Shown: positions 43,610 through 55,829 of the stretch, one piece after another
Layout of the letters: the number at the start of each line of letters is the position of its first letter
Numbering within the stretch: the stretch's first letter is position 1
Assembly: GCA_018398585.1 (NCBI GenBank)
Contig: JAGTTD010000007.1
Span: 31,648,911-31,712,910 of the forward strand
DNA length: 64,000 bases
From: Simmondsia chinensis
Lineage: Eukaryota; Streptophyta; Magnoliopsida; Caryophyllales; Simmondsiaceae
Reading direction: 5' to 3'
The notes under the pieces: model-generated
Database searches by the model: none
Told to the model about the DNA's origin: nothing
What the model saw: the letters and a program-made list of their open reading frames with translations, nothing else
Position numbers and translations under genes: made by a program

Positions 43610-43940
43610 TTTGATAGGAACAAGAGGTACTATTAAGAGAGAAATAATGTACAAGTGGTTATGGGTAAGATGTCCCTAAAATTACAAAATACAACAATAA
43701 AAACCATGAACTAACAACATAAAGCCCTCTAATCCCTTTGCAAATCAACTAAGACTATGTCAGCAAAGCCTCCAAATCTCTTTATCTAGAGAGTGGCTAA
43801 AAGGACCACCTTCTCTCATACGAAATTAACTGGTGTATGTTGATCTTTAAAGATCCTAGCATTCCTTTCAAGCCAAATATACACAAGAATCGCAATCTTT
43901 GATTTTGGAGAATAACGTTGAAAAGTCGTCTTTCTTTCCT
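43610..43940 (-). mobile_element. L1-type LINE 3' tail
   Basis: Minus-strand translation gives 'YIWLERNARIFKDQHTPVNF', 'EKVVLLATL', 'LVDLQRD*RALCC' and then 'FMVFIVV', the typical C-terminal tail and 3' end of plant LINE ORF2. Three stops. A different LINE family from 24030-25870, which ends in RNase H. Confidence 0.7.
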
Positions 43941-43946
43941 ACACAA

Positions 43947-44137
43947 TGAAGTTTCATTAACCAGGTCTTTAGCTCATTGCTGCGGGCCAACTTTTCAAGC
44001 TGAGGGTCCTCGGAAATAACCTCCCTTTAGGGTTGCCCCCTAAAGGGGGAATGCTGCGTACATCTACCCCCCAGACCCTGCTTATGCGAGAGCCCTTGAA
44101 GGCACTGGGTTTGTTGTTGTTGTTGTTGTTGTTGTTG
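43947..44137 (+). mobile_element. Au/TS-type SINE with (TTG)n tail
   Basis: The body reads 'tcggaaataacctcccttta', 'gggggaatgctgcgtacatc', 'cccccagaccctgcttatgc' and 'gcactgggt', then (ttg)n at 44109-44136. It shares the 3' body with the 5S-headed SINEs, but its head is not 5S. ACACAA at 43941-43946 and 44138-44143 may be the TSD. Confidence 0.65.
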
Positions 44138-44249
44138 ACACAAACATCAACATACTAAAACTTAAATAACCCCACATTTTAAAAATAATATTCTCCTTCA
44201 AAATGCTAAATTTACTTCCCCCAATTGTACAATTCCAAGTTAATTTTTA

Positions 44250-45080
44250 GGGTAAATTACATATTAGTACCTCAAAGTTTGGTGAAATATTTTTTTAGTC
44301 CACAAACTTTATGAAATAAATTTTTTGTCCACATGTTAAAGTGAAATAATATTTTGTCCAACCGCTGTTAAATCTTTGACCAAAATTTACCAAAAGACCA
44401 AAATATCCTTTACTAAACCAAAAAAAAGAAGAAAAATTCTGATAAAAAACAAAAAACCAAAATAAATAAATCTTTTAAATCATGACACCTCACCCCATTG
44501 TCACTGACCACTGCACCCCCGATATCTCCGCCATCGCTAGTCCAACGCAACGTCCACCATTACACATCGCCCCACCCAACCACGACAGGTCTCTTACCCC
44601 TCTCACACTCTCTCTCTCCCCCCGATCATTGGGTACCATCACTATGGATAGAGTTACCTAAGATATCAAGAAATTAAGGGATTTGAGGATACCTTTGATT
44701 CTTTAATTTTGTTGAAGAGAATGGTTAGAAATTGGATTTTGAGGGGTGGGTACAAAAATTTTTTGTTGGAGGAATAGGGGAGGTAGCAATGGAAGTGAAA
44801 GAGGAACTAGTGGTAGCCATGGTGGCGGGTGGATGGGACTTTAGGGTGAGGGAGGATGGGTCAGGTGTTATAATTTGATTGATTAAAATTTTTATTTATT
44901 TATTTTTTGTTTAGTAAAGGGTATTTTGGTCTTTTTGTCAATTATGGTGAAAGATTTAACGACAGCTGGATTAAAAAATTATTTCACCTTAGTCTATGGA
45001 CTAAAAAAATTATTTCATAAAGTTTGCGAACTAAAAAAATTATTTTACCAAACCTCATGGTACTGATATATAATTAACCC
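44250..45080. mobile_element. Non-autonomous MULE with 9-bp TSD
   Basis: An 831-bp element. TSD TAATTTTTA is at 44241-44249 and 45081-45089. Terminal inverted repeats of about 170 bp start GGGTAAATTACATATTAGTA on the left and GGGTTAATTATATATCAGTA (reverse complement) on the right. The interior 44480-44870 is more GC-rich ('ccactgcacccccgatatct', 'ggtagccatggtggcgggtg') and may be captured host DNA. No long ORF. Confidence 0.9.
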
Positions 45081-45089
45081 TAATTTTTA

Positions 45090-45564
45090 CATAAATTTCA
45101 ATTCCAAACTAATTTCTACAGATACTTTTCTTTTATCATTGAAGAATTAAATACTAAAAGACATTTCCATGGTATATTTCAATACATTTTCATTTTTCTT
45201 ACAAACGTAAATACACAAAAAAAAACCCATTTGTATTTACAATGCACTTTCTATGCTACAAAATATTTTTCGTCATTGAGAAAGTATATAAAAATCACTG
45301 AATATAATCTTAATTTTACTAAAACAATTGATAACACCAGCAATACTACTTTAAGTAAACTTAAAACACCGAGGGCACCTACTTGAGGGGCAAAACATTA
45401 GATTTTCCCGTACTTCCACCCCACCTTCATTCCTACCCCAACCACCACCATAACCACCCTTTCCCTTGATCCACTGACCCACCTAATCCTATTGCCCCTA
45501 GCATCATTACAAACCAAAGACACCCCAACCCAACATCGGCAAACCATTGAAGACATCTCTATTC
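45090..45564. other. Non-coding stretch before copia 5
   Basis: No gene was seen. A C-rich stretch (45410-45540) contains 'caccacca' motifs. Confidence 0.4.
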
Positions 45565-45569
45565 ACAAG

Positions 45570-45741
45570 TATTAGATTACACAATAGGGTCAACTAGGGT
45601 TTCCTTACTTTTCCTTTTTTACCTTAAGTTTCTTAGTTGATAAGGGCATTTATGTAATTGATTCATTGCTTACCTCCTATATGAAGGGATGATTGCATCT
45701 TTGATTGCTCATTCAAATATAAACAATTATATTGTATCACA
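45570..45741 (+). repeat. 5' LTR of copia 5
   Basis: 172 bp. A TATA-like 'cctatatgaagg' lies near 45678. It ends 'attgtatcaca'. The primer site that follows is decayed ('taaatcagag'). Confidence 0.75.
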
Positions 45742-46568
45742 TAAATCAGAGATGATTTAAGTTTAATCTTTCTTCTTTGCTCCTTTTTGTTTTTTAATTT
45801 TAAAATTAAGTTCTTTATTTTAAGTCTTTAATCTATAGAAGCTACATACTCTAACCCTAACACCCATGTTGACTGCATCTCCCCTACCCTTGTCACCAGT
45901 GTGGCTTCTTCCACACCACTACTAGGGATGCGCTGGTCGACGACTAACCTCTCTCATGTTGGGTTTATTCTGGTCTGGCTTGTCCCTATCCGCTCTATGG
46001 GGGTGACCGACTCCTTCCATGGCGTGGCCATCCCATTGGCGGGTCCTTCCATGGGTAATTGGATAGCACTGTCGTCATCTCCGACATGCCATTACCCTCT
46101 GTAAGGCCAATAATGACTGCAAACTTGTCTCCAGTGTCCCTTCCCTCTCCCCCTGAGCATAGATTGACCACTAATGCCCCTAGTCTAGCCCCAACAAACC
46201 TAACATTAGATTTCATTTCACCACTATGGTAGGGTCTTTTAACCCTAATCCCATATCCTCTCCCCTCCTCTGTCCCCTATCTAAGTCTTTTACACATCAT
46301 TAAAATTAAACCTGAAAACTTCACACATTATTCCACACGGAGAGAACAAATTTACATGATCCTCATAGCCCATCAAATTCTTAGCTATATAGATGGATCC
46401 TACCCCCGTTCCAATCCCTATATATCTAATTTAAATGGAATAATCTCCCCATATCTAGCATACATTTCATAGGTTTGAACAAATCAAAGTCTTTGATCTT
46501 GTGCAGCTGTCATACTATCCCTATCCCTTCTCAATGACATTATATGACAACCTACCTCCAAAAGCATC
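45742..46568 (+). pseudogene. Copia 5 gag, 5' part
   Basis: Leader, then a decayed gag N-terminus with Ser/Pro/Thr-rich reading (45860-46250). Just before the CACTA insertion 'NQSL.SCAAVILSLSLLNDI' is in the same position as the gag of copia 4 ('DQSLISYIAATLSRSLINDI'). Several stops and frameshifts. Confidence 0.6.
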
Positions 46569-46589
46569 ACTACAAGAAAACAGATTTTT

Positions 46590-47165
46590 CGCTATAAGAT
46601 TTAGCAACGACTGATCAAAGTCGTTGGCAAATACTAATATTTTGCAACGACAAAAAAATGTCGTTGCTAAAAATAAATTATTGGCAATGATAATATATTT
46701 TGTTGATAAAAATATATTTTTCGCAACGACATATATTGTCGTTGCAAAAGCAAACTTGTTTATTCGCAACGACAATAATAAATCGTTGCCATAGGCCTTG
46801 TCTTTAGCAACGATATTGATCAATCGTTGGCAAAAAGCATGTATTTGGTGACGACAAGAATTGTCGTTGTGAAAAATGCTACTTTAGCAACGACAATAAT
46901 AAATCGTTGCCATAGACCTAGTCTTTAGCAACGATATTGATCAATCGTTGCCAAAAAGCATGTATTTGGCAACGACAAGAATTGTCATTGCGAAAAATGC
47001 TACTTTAGCAACGACAATAATAAATCGTTGCCAAAAAGCATGTATTTGGCGACGACAAAAATTTTCGTTGCGAAAAATGCTACTTTAGCAACGACTTTTA
47101 GCGGCCGTCGGAAAAAATCATGATATTTAGCCACGACATTATATTATCATTGCCGAATATATTTT
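46590..47165. repeat. CACTA left subterminal repeat array
   Basis: About 20 copies of 'gcaacgac' or its complement 'gtcgttgc' in both orientations, spaced so that pairs form hairpins ('gcaacgacaataataaatcg' then 'ttgccata'). A roughly 120-bp higher-order unit repeats from about 46760 to 47080. These are the expected binding sites for an element-encoded DNA-binding protein. Confidence 0.85.
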
Positions 47166-48480
47166 ATTATTCATAAGTTTGCTGCCATTGCTAGCTTTCA
47201 CAATATGAAAAATAAGTGTTCCAAAAAAAAAAAAAGTAATTAAAATAATGAATTTTAAGATTTTGTACTAAATTTAAGTATCACATGTTAGAATTTAATA
47301 ATTTTTGTTAAAATTCAATCAATCTTACTATAGAACTTTAAGACAACTAAGTAATAAATTTTCAAATTTTATTGTAATATAATATTTTTAAATTCTCAAA
47401 CTAAAATAATAATATTTTGACCCAATTTTTATTCCCTCGCAAACTCACTTTTCAATTTCTCTTCCTTACTTTCATTCTTATTTTTACCTCTCTTATCCCC
47501 TAAAACATGAATTAAAGAAAATTTTTTGATATTTGTAATTAACTACAACACACCCAATTACTTTTAATGTTAAAAAAATTATACAAAAATTTATAAATTT
47601 ATAAATTAAAAATGAATACTGAAATTTTTTTTTTTAAACATTGAAAAATAAATTTTAAAAATATTATTATAGTGTTTTATGCTTTTTCCAAAAGTTAATT
47701 TTCAATAATTTGTTTAATTTTAAATTTATTAATGTTTAAAAAGGAGTGTTATGGTTAGTAACAAAGTTGATGGGTAAGTTGTATGCAACAACAAAGTTCA
47801 AGGAGTTATTTTTTGTAATTAAAAGTGGGAGAGGAGTGTATTATATTTAATTATAAAATTAAAGGGGCTATTTTTAGAGCCGATTCTGAAAATAATGCTG
47901 AAAAATAAAAAAATTAATGCTGAAAAATAAATATTTCCAAATTAAACTGCGCCATGCCAAAGCGTTTAATATACAAAAAAACCGCGTTTAAAAAATGCGG
48001 TTTAAATTATATTGAATCGTGTTTCAAAAACGCGGTTTAATAATGAACCGCGTTTTAAAAACACGGTTTAATCTCAGAAACGGCTCAGGCATATAGTTAC
48101 TATTATGCCGCAATTTAGGATGATCGTCACATTGATCTCATGTCCCTTTCGATGAAGCTCCAATATCATAAGTGCAGGGGATGTTTTATAATTACTATAA
48201 AGTTCAAAAGGTCTTATTATAATTTATATTTTTACTGATTTAAAAGTATTATGATCTTTTTTATTATTTTTAAAAATATAAAGTACCAAGATATAAATAA
48301 TCTAAATTTAATTGCAATAATTTTTTAAATTAAAAAAAAACCCCAATTCCCAACCCCCTCCACACTTATCCGCCCAAACTCCCCTAACCCCCAAAAAAAT
48401 CCCACACTTCCCACCCTTTACACATTCAAATTTTTACCCCAAACCATTTTCTCTCCATTTTTTCTCTATTATTAAACCTC
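47166..48480. other. AT-rich CACTA region upstream of the genes
   Basis: No ORF with a domain was seen. Contains a cluster of 'aaccgcgttt'-type inverted motifs at 47960-48070 and a MULE-TIR-like stretch at 48190-48302. Confidence 0.55.
47945..48072. repeat. Cluster of AACCGCGTTT inverted motifs
   Basis: Six alternating copies of 'accgcgttt' and 'aaacgcggtt' (some with one mismatch) within 125 bp. They could pair into a cruciform or bind a dimeric protein. The motif is unlike the GCAACGAC subterminal motif. Confidence 0.7.
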
Positions 48481-48698
48481 CATTAAGCTCTTTTCGTAAG
48501 TGAGAGACGAAATTGTAGTTTTGAAACACGAGAGAGAAGGTTAGTGAATTGTATTTTTAATTTTTTTGTTTTGATTATTTTTATTTTTACTTTTAAGTTA
48601 AACCCTAAGTGTATCTTTGTTTTCCATTGTGTTAGTCTCTCTCTCCGCCGGTTCCCGCTGCATCTCTGCAATCGCACCTCTCTCAAGCCGGGTTTAGG

Positions 48699-49162
48699 TA
48701 TTTTGTTTTACAATATGAAATTTTGAAGAAAGTGAAATGATTGAGAAGTTTGATGTTATGTAAACTAGTATAATATATGTGTTTATTTTTTTTATGACAA
48801 AAATTGCAGTGTTTGATTTCCCATGTTGTTTAAAATTTCACATATTTTAGAATTAATTTGTCATATTTTCAGTTTAAAATTTCAATGTTTGAGTGCATAT
48901 TTTGTTGTTCTTGTTTAATAAATTTGTGGGTATTTTATTTTACAATATGAAATTTTGAAGAAAGTGGAATGATTGAGAAGTTTGATGTTATGTAAACTAG
49001 TATAATATATGTGTTTATTTTTTGTGTGACAAAAATTACAATATTTGAGTACCCATTTTGCTTAAAATTTCAGATATTTTTGAATTAATTTTTCATATTT
49101 TCAGTTTATAATTTCATTGTTTGAGTGTTTATTTTATTATTCTTGTTTAATAAACTTGTGGG
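48699..49162 (+). repeat. 232-bp tandem duplication in the transposase leader intron
   Basis: Two copies (48699-48930 and 48931-49162) share 'acaatatgaaattttgaaga', 'actagtataatatatgtgtt' and 'ttgttt aataaa.ttgtggg' with few differences. They lie between the presumed leader exon (up to about 48690) and the transposase start at 49475, which follows the acceptor-like 'gattttag'. Confidence 0.9.
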
Positions 49163-49474
49163 TCTAAATTTCTTTTGCTTTGCTCATGATGATTTTAGGG
49201 GTTTTATGCTTGGTTTTTCTATGTGAATGTTGTCTAAAAAGTCCTCTTTTTATAAGAGTTGATGAATTGCATGTACTTAGTCCTCGGAAACAATTATATC
49301 AGTATAAGTCTATTACAACCTAATACCCCTTTTCTAATGAAATTGAAGAAGAGGAGCTACTAAACTCCTAATAATTTATCATATTATAATTTGGTTTTGT
49401 GGTTACTTTATTGGTAGTTATTCTCTTAACACTTAAATACATGCTAAATTGTATTATTATAATGATTTTAGGAC

Positions 49475-52400
49475 ATGATGGTAGACAAGAAGTGGATGAA
49501 AATAAAAGATCGAAGAACATGCGAGTATCTACACGGTGTTGATAGTTTTCTTGACTTTGCATATGAATCCTTAGACTTATGTGATAATGGGAAGATTAGA
49601 TGCCCTTGTTATAAATGCCGAAATGTTTCTGTGAAAGAAAGATGTAATGTCCGATATGATTTATTGAGGCATGGAGTTTTTCAACAATACACCATATGGA
49701 ATTTACATGGTGAAAATTTGATGATATTGAGAACTCAAATTCTGAGGATGAACATAATAGTACTGATACAACTGCTCTTGATTATATGCCCGCTATGTTA
49801 CAAGCCGCTTGTGGTGTGGCGGGAATGAGATTACAAGTAAATAATATAGGTAGTGAACATGATGATATTGGGCCAAATGTGGGTCAACAAGTTCCAAATA
49901 GTGAGGCAGTAAAGTTTTATCGCTTATTAAAAGAGCGCCAAGACCCATTAACCGTTGAGGGTAAAAAGATGTCAAAGTTAACTTATTTAGTGAAGTTGCT
50001 TCACTTGAAATGCCTTAACAATTGGAGTGATAACTCATTCACTTCCTTGCTCCGATTTCAAAATGACACATTGGGTCTACAACTTCCTACATCATATTAT
50101 GAGGCCAGAAAAATTATTACAGATTTGGGTCTCAAATATGTTAAGATTGATGCTTATAGAAATGATTGCATGATATATTGGGGGGAGCACATTGACGCTG
50201 TGGATTGTCCTACTTGCCACCTGTCAAGGTGGAAGGAAAAGAAAAAACCTAATGGAAAAAACATTCCTTACAAAACTTTTTGGTATTTTTCAGTTACTCC
50301 TAGACTCCGAAGATTTTATATGTTAAGTATGACTGCTAAATATATGCGATGGCATAAAGAGGATCGGATAGATGATGGGGTAATGAGACATCCTGCTGAT
50401 TCTCTTGCTTGGAAAATCATTTGATGAGATTTATGATTCATTTGCTTCAGATGCTCGTAATGTAAGGCTTGGCTTAGCTTGTTTCCCAACCTTTTAGAAA
50501 CATATAACATAGTGTTTGGCCGGTTGTACTCATCCCTTATAATTTGCCTCCATGGATGTGCATGAAATCTTCTTCATTTATGCTAACAGTACTTATCCCT
50601 AGAGGTGAAAAGTGTCCAGGAATAGATATAGATGTGTATTTGCAACCAATGATTGAAGAGTTAAAAATGCTTTGGGAGGTTGGTATGGAAACATACGATG
50701 CCCACTTAAAACAAAATTTTGTGATGCATGCAGTTGTTTTGTGGACAATAAATGATTATCCTGCATATGCTGATTTGTTTGGTTGGTGAACCAAAGGATA
50801 TTTTGCTTGTCCTTGTTGTCATGGGCAAAAGGAGTCATGTCATATAATTAGCAAAATGTGTTATATGGGTCATCGGCGTTGGTTGCCACAAGATCATAGG
50901 TTGAGAAAAAATTCCGAAGCTTTTGCTAACACAGAGGAAATACGGTTGGCTCCTCAACTTTTGTCAGGTGATGATGTGTTAAAACATTATGAAAAATTCA
51001 AACAAGCGCCGTTTGGTAAGAGTAAGAAGAGAAAACATGACGATCCCACTTTTAATTTATATGGATGGCGAAAGAAAAGCATTTTCTTTCAGTTGCCTTA
51101 TTGGAGAAAGCTGAAGTTGCGTCATAATGTTGATGTCATGCACACAGAGAAAAACGTTTCTGAAAATATCCTTTTTACGTTGATGAACACAATGGGTAGC
51201 TCTAAAGACACAATAAAAGCTCGACTTGATCTTGTTGCAATGAAAATAAGGAAGGAACTGCATCCTATTATAGAAGGAGAAAAAGTGCGTATTCCCATTG
51301 CATGCTACACGTTCAGTTCTAATGATAAAAGAGTAGTTTGTGAAATGTTTATGAATTTGAAGTCTCCTGATGGCTATCTATCAAACATTTCTCATTGTGT
51401 AAAGGGTGATAAAATCTCACAAATGAAGAGCCATGATCATCATGTATTCATTGAACAACTCCTTCCCATTGTGGTTCGTGGATGCTTACCTAGAAAAGTG
51501 TGTGAACCATTAATTAAGTTGGGTCACTTTTTTCGGAATTTATGCTCTAAAAATATAACGTTGAAAGATTTGGATGATCTTCAAAAGCAAATTCCTTGCA
51601 CTCTTTGCAAGTTACAGATGGTGTTTCCACCTGCATTCTTTGATGTCATGGTGCATTTGGTGGTTCACTTAGCTGAAGAAGCAATGATTGCCGGACCTGT
51701 TCGATATCTTTGAATGTATCCAATTGAGAGTTACATTATTCTTATTATTTTTTTTTCTTGCATTTGACTTAGCGAAAGCTTTCTAATGTGAAAATGAATA
51801 TGGTATTATAGGTATTTACGAAATTTAAAATCATATGTTCGCAACAAAGCACGTCCAGAAGGGTCAATTGCAATGGGGTACTTGGCCGATGAGTGTCTCA
51901 CATTTTGTTCTAGATTTATGGATGATGTTGATACAAAATTTAATCACAAAGCAAGAAACGATGATCGTGATATTGAGGCACATCCAAGCAGTGACTTAGA
52001 GATATTTAGATCTATTGGTCGTCCTCTAGGAAAGGATTCCCAGCATCATCCATCTTTGGAGGATTTTGAGAAAGCTCATTTATATGTCCTACACAACTGC
52101 GATGATCTTTTGGATTTTATTAGGTAACTTGTGATACTTTTATTTGTAGAGTCTTTGTTATACCAAACTATTCTCAATTTCTTCCAATTCATCCAATTAG
52201 GGAACACAAGTTGGAATTAGAAAGAGAAAATCATCGGAATGTTGAAAAGAGGCATAAGGAGCAATTTGCAAAGTGGATATACAACCATGTACGTATATTT
52301 ATGTTAATCATATATTTAATAAGAATAACTTCCTTTTGTAGATATTTTGAGTTATTTTTGTCCTTTATAATAGGTGAAGGAAATGCATAAACATGGAAGT

Positions 52401-53102
52401 GTGGGTGAAGATCTATATAACCTAGTATGCTATCCTTCACGCATTGTGAAGTGGTATAATGGGTATACTGTTAATGGTTTTAGATTCCACACTTTAGATC
52501 TTCAAGAAACTAGGAAATGTCAAAATAGTGGTGTAATAGTTCTTGGTGATGATGAATCTGATAAAGAATACTATAGGGTATTGAAAGATGTCTATGAATT
52601 GCAATATGGGGGCGGAAATCGTGTCTTTGCTTTCAAATGTGATTGGTATGATGTAGAACACTGTGATCGGGGATACAAAGTAGATGCATATGGCATAATA
52701 AGTGTTCACAAAGAAAGAAGGCTAAAGACGAACGAGCCTTTTGTTCTTAAATCACAAGTGCAGCAGGTTTTTTACGTGCAAGATCCTCAAGTAGATCATT
52801 GGTTAATTGTTGTAAAGACACAACCTCGAGATCTATACAACATGACGACAATAGAAATTGATGACTTGAATGAGGAAGTTGAAGATGATGCTTGTCAGGA
52901 AGATGAGGTTGCTGTTGATACATTACGCAACATATCTACGCCACTTGATAATGATGATGAGATCGGTTGTTTGGTTGGAACTGGGTTTTCAAAGAAAGAG
53001 GAGTTAATGTTGTTAAATTGGTTAAAGAGACTTTTAAGAACATCAAGGAAAATGATAAAGAAGCTAGGAGCAACAAAGAAGATGATAATCTTTGTTTTTT
53101 AA
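49475..53102 (+). pseudogene. CACTA transposase, TNP2 type (En/Spm ORF2)
   Basis: The enzyme that would bind CACTA ends and cut the element out. In order: an N-terminal transposase-associated domain (49475-49690, 'WMKIKDRRTCEYLHGVDSFL', 'CPCYKCRN'); the TNP2 core (49850-50420 with 'CPTCHLSRWKEKKKP', 'RRFYMLSMTAKYMRWHKEDR', 'DDGVMRHPADSLAWK'; 50540-51310 with 'LPPWMCMKSSSFMLTVLIP', 'DVYLQPMIEELKMLW', 'ACPCCHG' context, 'HNVDVMHTEKNVSENIL'); a DUF4218-like region (51340-52130, 'YLADECLTFCSRFMDDVDTK'); a DUF4216-like C-terminus (52410-52830, 'VFAFKCDWYDVEHCDRGYKV'). Introns are visible at about 51713-51811, 52130-52199 and 52290-52373. Lesions: a 1-nt frameshift near 49712, frameshifts at 50420-50540 and a TGA in 'GW*TKGY' near 50787. 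Full domain set but not functional. Confidence 0.9.
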
Positions 53103-53423
53103 GTGATGAATGATTACTCAATTATTTTCTCACATTATTCTTGGTTAGTGCCTTCTTTCTCTCCTTTCTTTTGCTTATGATACCATTCAATTTGGCTCCT
53201 AATTTTAGTTATAACATGCGAGCTTATTGTTATTTATTTGTAGGCTAAAAGCATAGTTGTGGTCTTGTTTGACGTTGCATTCAACTTGCACAATCTTCTT
53301 TGGGGCCTAATGTATTAACTAGTAAGGCTATACTTGAATTGTTTGCACAAATAATTGTTTTTGGGTTTGTATGGTTTTGTTGTTTTATGATGTTAAGCTA
53401 GAATTTGATTTAAATTTATAGGA

Positions 53424-55327
53424 ATGGTTGGTCGAGGAAAGGGTAAAACGACGCGCCCCACAAATATAGGTGGAAGAGGCGAAAAGGGAAGGGAAATTAG
53501 ACCTTTTCACTCTACTCATAACGACATACCCCACATTGCGAATGATGAGCTTGATGCAAGACCATCTTTAAGTGACGAGTCTCAGAGTCATTCTATGGAT
53601 ACACCAATCCAAAGAGGTAATCATAAATAATCTTCTATTATCTTTTTTATATATTTAATTAAGAATATTAGTATAAGATAACATTACAGGGCAAGCAAAG
53701 GAAAGACCAAGTTCGTCCATAGAATATCTACACTTTTGGATATTCATGGAGCAGCTAATCCCGCTCCTAGGTCCAATATGAGTTTGTCTCGAACAAATAA
53801 CCGTAATATTGTAGAAGAACCAATAGCAGCCTCTCCAGGTAGTCAAGGTAATTCATCCAAATTCTCAAACCTTATTTATTATGTTATGCGGAAAATATTA
53901 ATGTAATTAATTTTATTGTGTATTTGCTTTTTGAAAGGATCAACTACAAGCAAGAAAAGAAAGAAAGGAGAAAGGGAGAAGTACAAATCTATTGTTGTGG
54001 ATATGAAAACTTGCGTTGGAAAGTCGAAGCTCCAAATTGAAATACCTGATGATATTTTGCGAGCAGTTGGTGACAACGCACGGCAATTGGTGAATTATTG
54101 TGGTTATGTAGTTAGAACATCGGCTCCTGTGAATGTTAAAAACTATAAAGAAGCATTTCAAATTGCTGGCGACATTATGTGGAAGAAAGTGCAGGTTTAT
54201 TCATGTTTATAATTTGAAATTTCTCTAATTAGGTTATGACTTCTTTGTTATTTGTCATTCTTGTTTTAATATTTTTTTTTGTCAGGATTACTTTGAATTA
54301 AAAAACGATGACAATCGAGAGGCTACAAGATTGCAATGTTTTGTATTGGATGTAATGCAAAGATTGTATACAGGTTGGAAGGCCCAATTGCATACACATT
54401 ATAAAAAATGTGGAAAATCAGATGAAGAACGATTGAACAATCCTCCTGAAGATTGTCCAATTGATGGGTGGCGTTACCTTGTAGAGTTGTTTGGCTCAGA
54501 AGAGTTCAAGGTCTCAATTGTTAAAATAATTGTTATGTGATATCATATATATTTTACTCATCTATTTTTATTGTTATTTTTTTGAATCAGAAAATCAGTG
54601 AAAGAAATTCAAAAAATCGTCGCTCTGAAAACAGGTGTACGCACACAACTGGTAATTTGTCTTTCGCGGAAGTTGAGCACATGTTGGTAAGAAAGTAATA
54701 TATTTTACTCATATATTTTTATTGTTATTGTTTTTAAAAATGAATTTTTAATAAAAGCATAATTTTTACAGGCGTTGAACAGTAATGGAGATAAGCCCAC
54801 TGCTGATGTTATTTGGCTTGCTGAGCACACATGCCCAAATGAAGAAGGAGTGTTAGAGTGGGCAGATGAAGTTCGCTCCAAACAAGTTCATGTATGTGCT
54901 TTAATTAATTTAAATGTTCAAATTAGAACATATATTATTCTTATTTATGATTTTGATCTACTTTAATTATAGGAAAATTTTCATGAGTTGGTTCAAAATT
55001 GATCTTCAGAAGGTGCCCCCCAAACCCAAGAGGAGATGTTGCTAGCTGTATTTGATCCTCGATCTGGATACGTTCGAGGAAAGGGTACTGGTTTGAAAGG
55101 CTATATAAAAGAACGACAACAATTTGAACAAACTAAAAAGATAGATGAGTTGAAGGATATAGTTGAATATCAACATCAAAAAATTGAATCTCAGGAAAAA
55201 GAAATTGAATCGCAAAAAAAAACGTAATGAAGAACATCAAAAGGAAATGGAGGATTTTCGAAAACATAAGAATGAGATCAATGAGTGGAAACAAATGATG
55301 GAGGACATGATGCGAAATGTTCGCTAA
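53424..55327 (+). pseudogene. CACTA second gene, Transposase_24 (Ptta/En/Spm) type
   Basis: Multi-exon gene downstream of the transposase on the same strand, by position the counterpart of the En/Spm TnpA-like DNA-binding factor. ATG at 53424 ('MVGRGKGKTTRPTN', Arg/Gly-rich). Exons with recognisable sequence are 53424-53625, 53937-54194 ('IPDDILRAVGDNARQLVNYC'), 54286-54511 ('CPIDGWRYLVELFGSEEF'), 54591-54690 ('KNRRSENRCTHTTGNLSFAE'), 54772-54893 ('ADVIWLAEHTCPNEEGVLEW') and 54973-55327. The C-terminus is coiled-coil-like ('EYQHQKIESQEKEIESQK'). Lesions: TGA in 'HELVQN*SSEGAPQTQEEM' near 55001 and a frameshift in an A-run at 55214-55222. Exon limits are judged by frame and GT/AG, not RNA. Confidence 0.85.
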
Positions 55328-55829
55328 CTATAGGAGGTAATTATAAAAGTAGTTGGTTTATTATTGATGCATGGTGTGGTAATACCTTTTTTCTGGCTTT
55401 GGGTTACTCGGTCTTACAATTAATTTGTTTTATATTCATTGTTGTAGGAAATTGTGAGTTACAAGTTGGAAGCTCTAGATAGTCACCTAGATTTTGAAGA
55501 AAGCCAAAACATATGGTAGTTTTAATGTGAATTTTTTGTGGAATTATGTAATGTTATGAGATTACAATACATTGATTGTAATGTTTTGGGATTGCAATAT
55601 GTTGATTGTATTGAAATGGCTATGTATATACCTTCTGGTATTATAAATTAGGATGTTTTGTATGTTTGTATGAATTACTAATAGTGGAGCTATGTACAAT
55701 TTGTTGTATTGGAGTGTCTCCTTGTAAATGAATTTTCTTTAGTATTAATCTTTCATGTAAGACATTTTCTTTAGTATATTTGACAGCTTTTAAGAATATC
55801 GTAAGAATGATATTAGGAAATATCAAATA
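55328..55829 (+). other. 3' region of the CACTA second gene
   Basis: Probable 3' UTR and spacer, with a 'gattgtaatgttttg/gattgtattg' repeat at 55570-55615. No separate gene was seen. Confidence 0.45.

Noticed and set aside
46590..47165. CRISPR-like array or tandem satellite
   Set aside because: The repeats alternate in orientation, vary in spacing and lie at the end of a CACTA element, with a mirror array at the other end.
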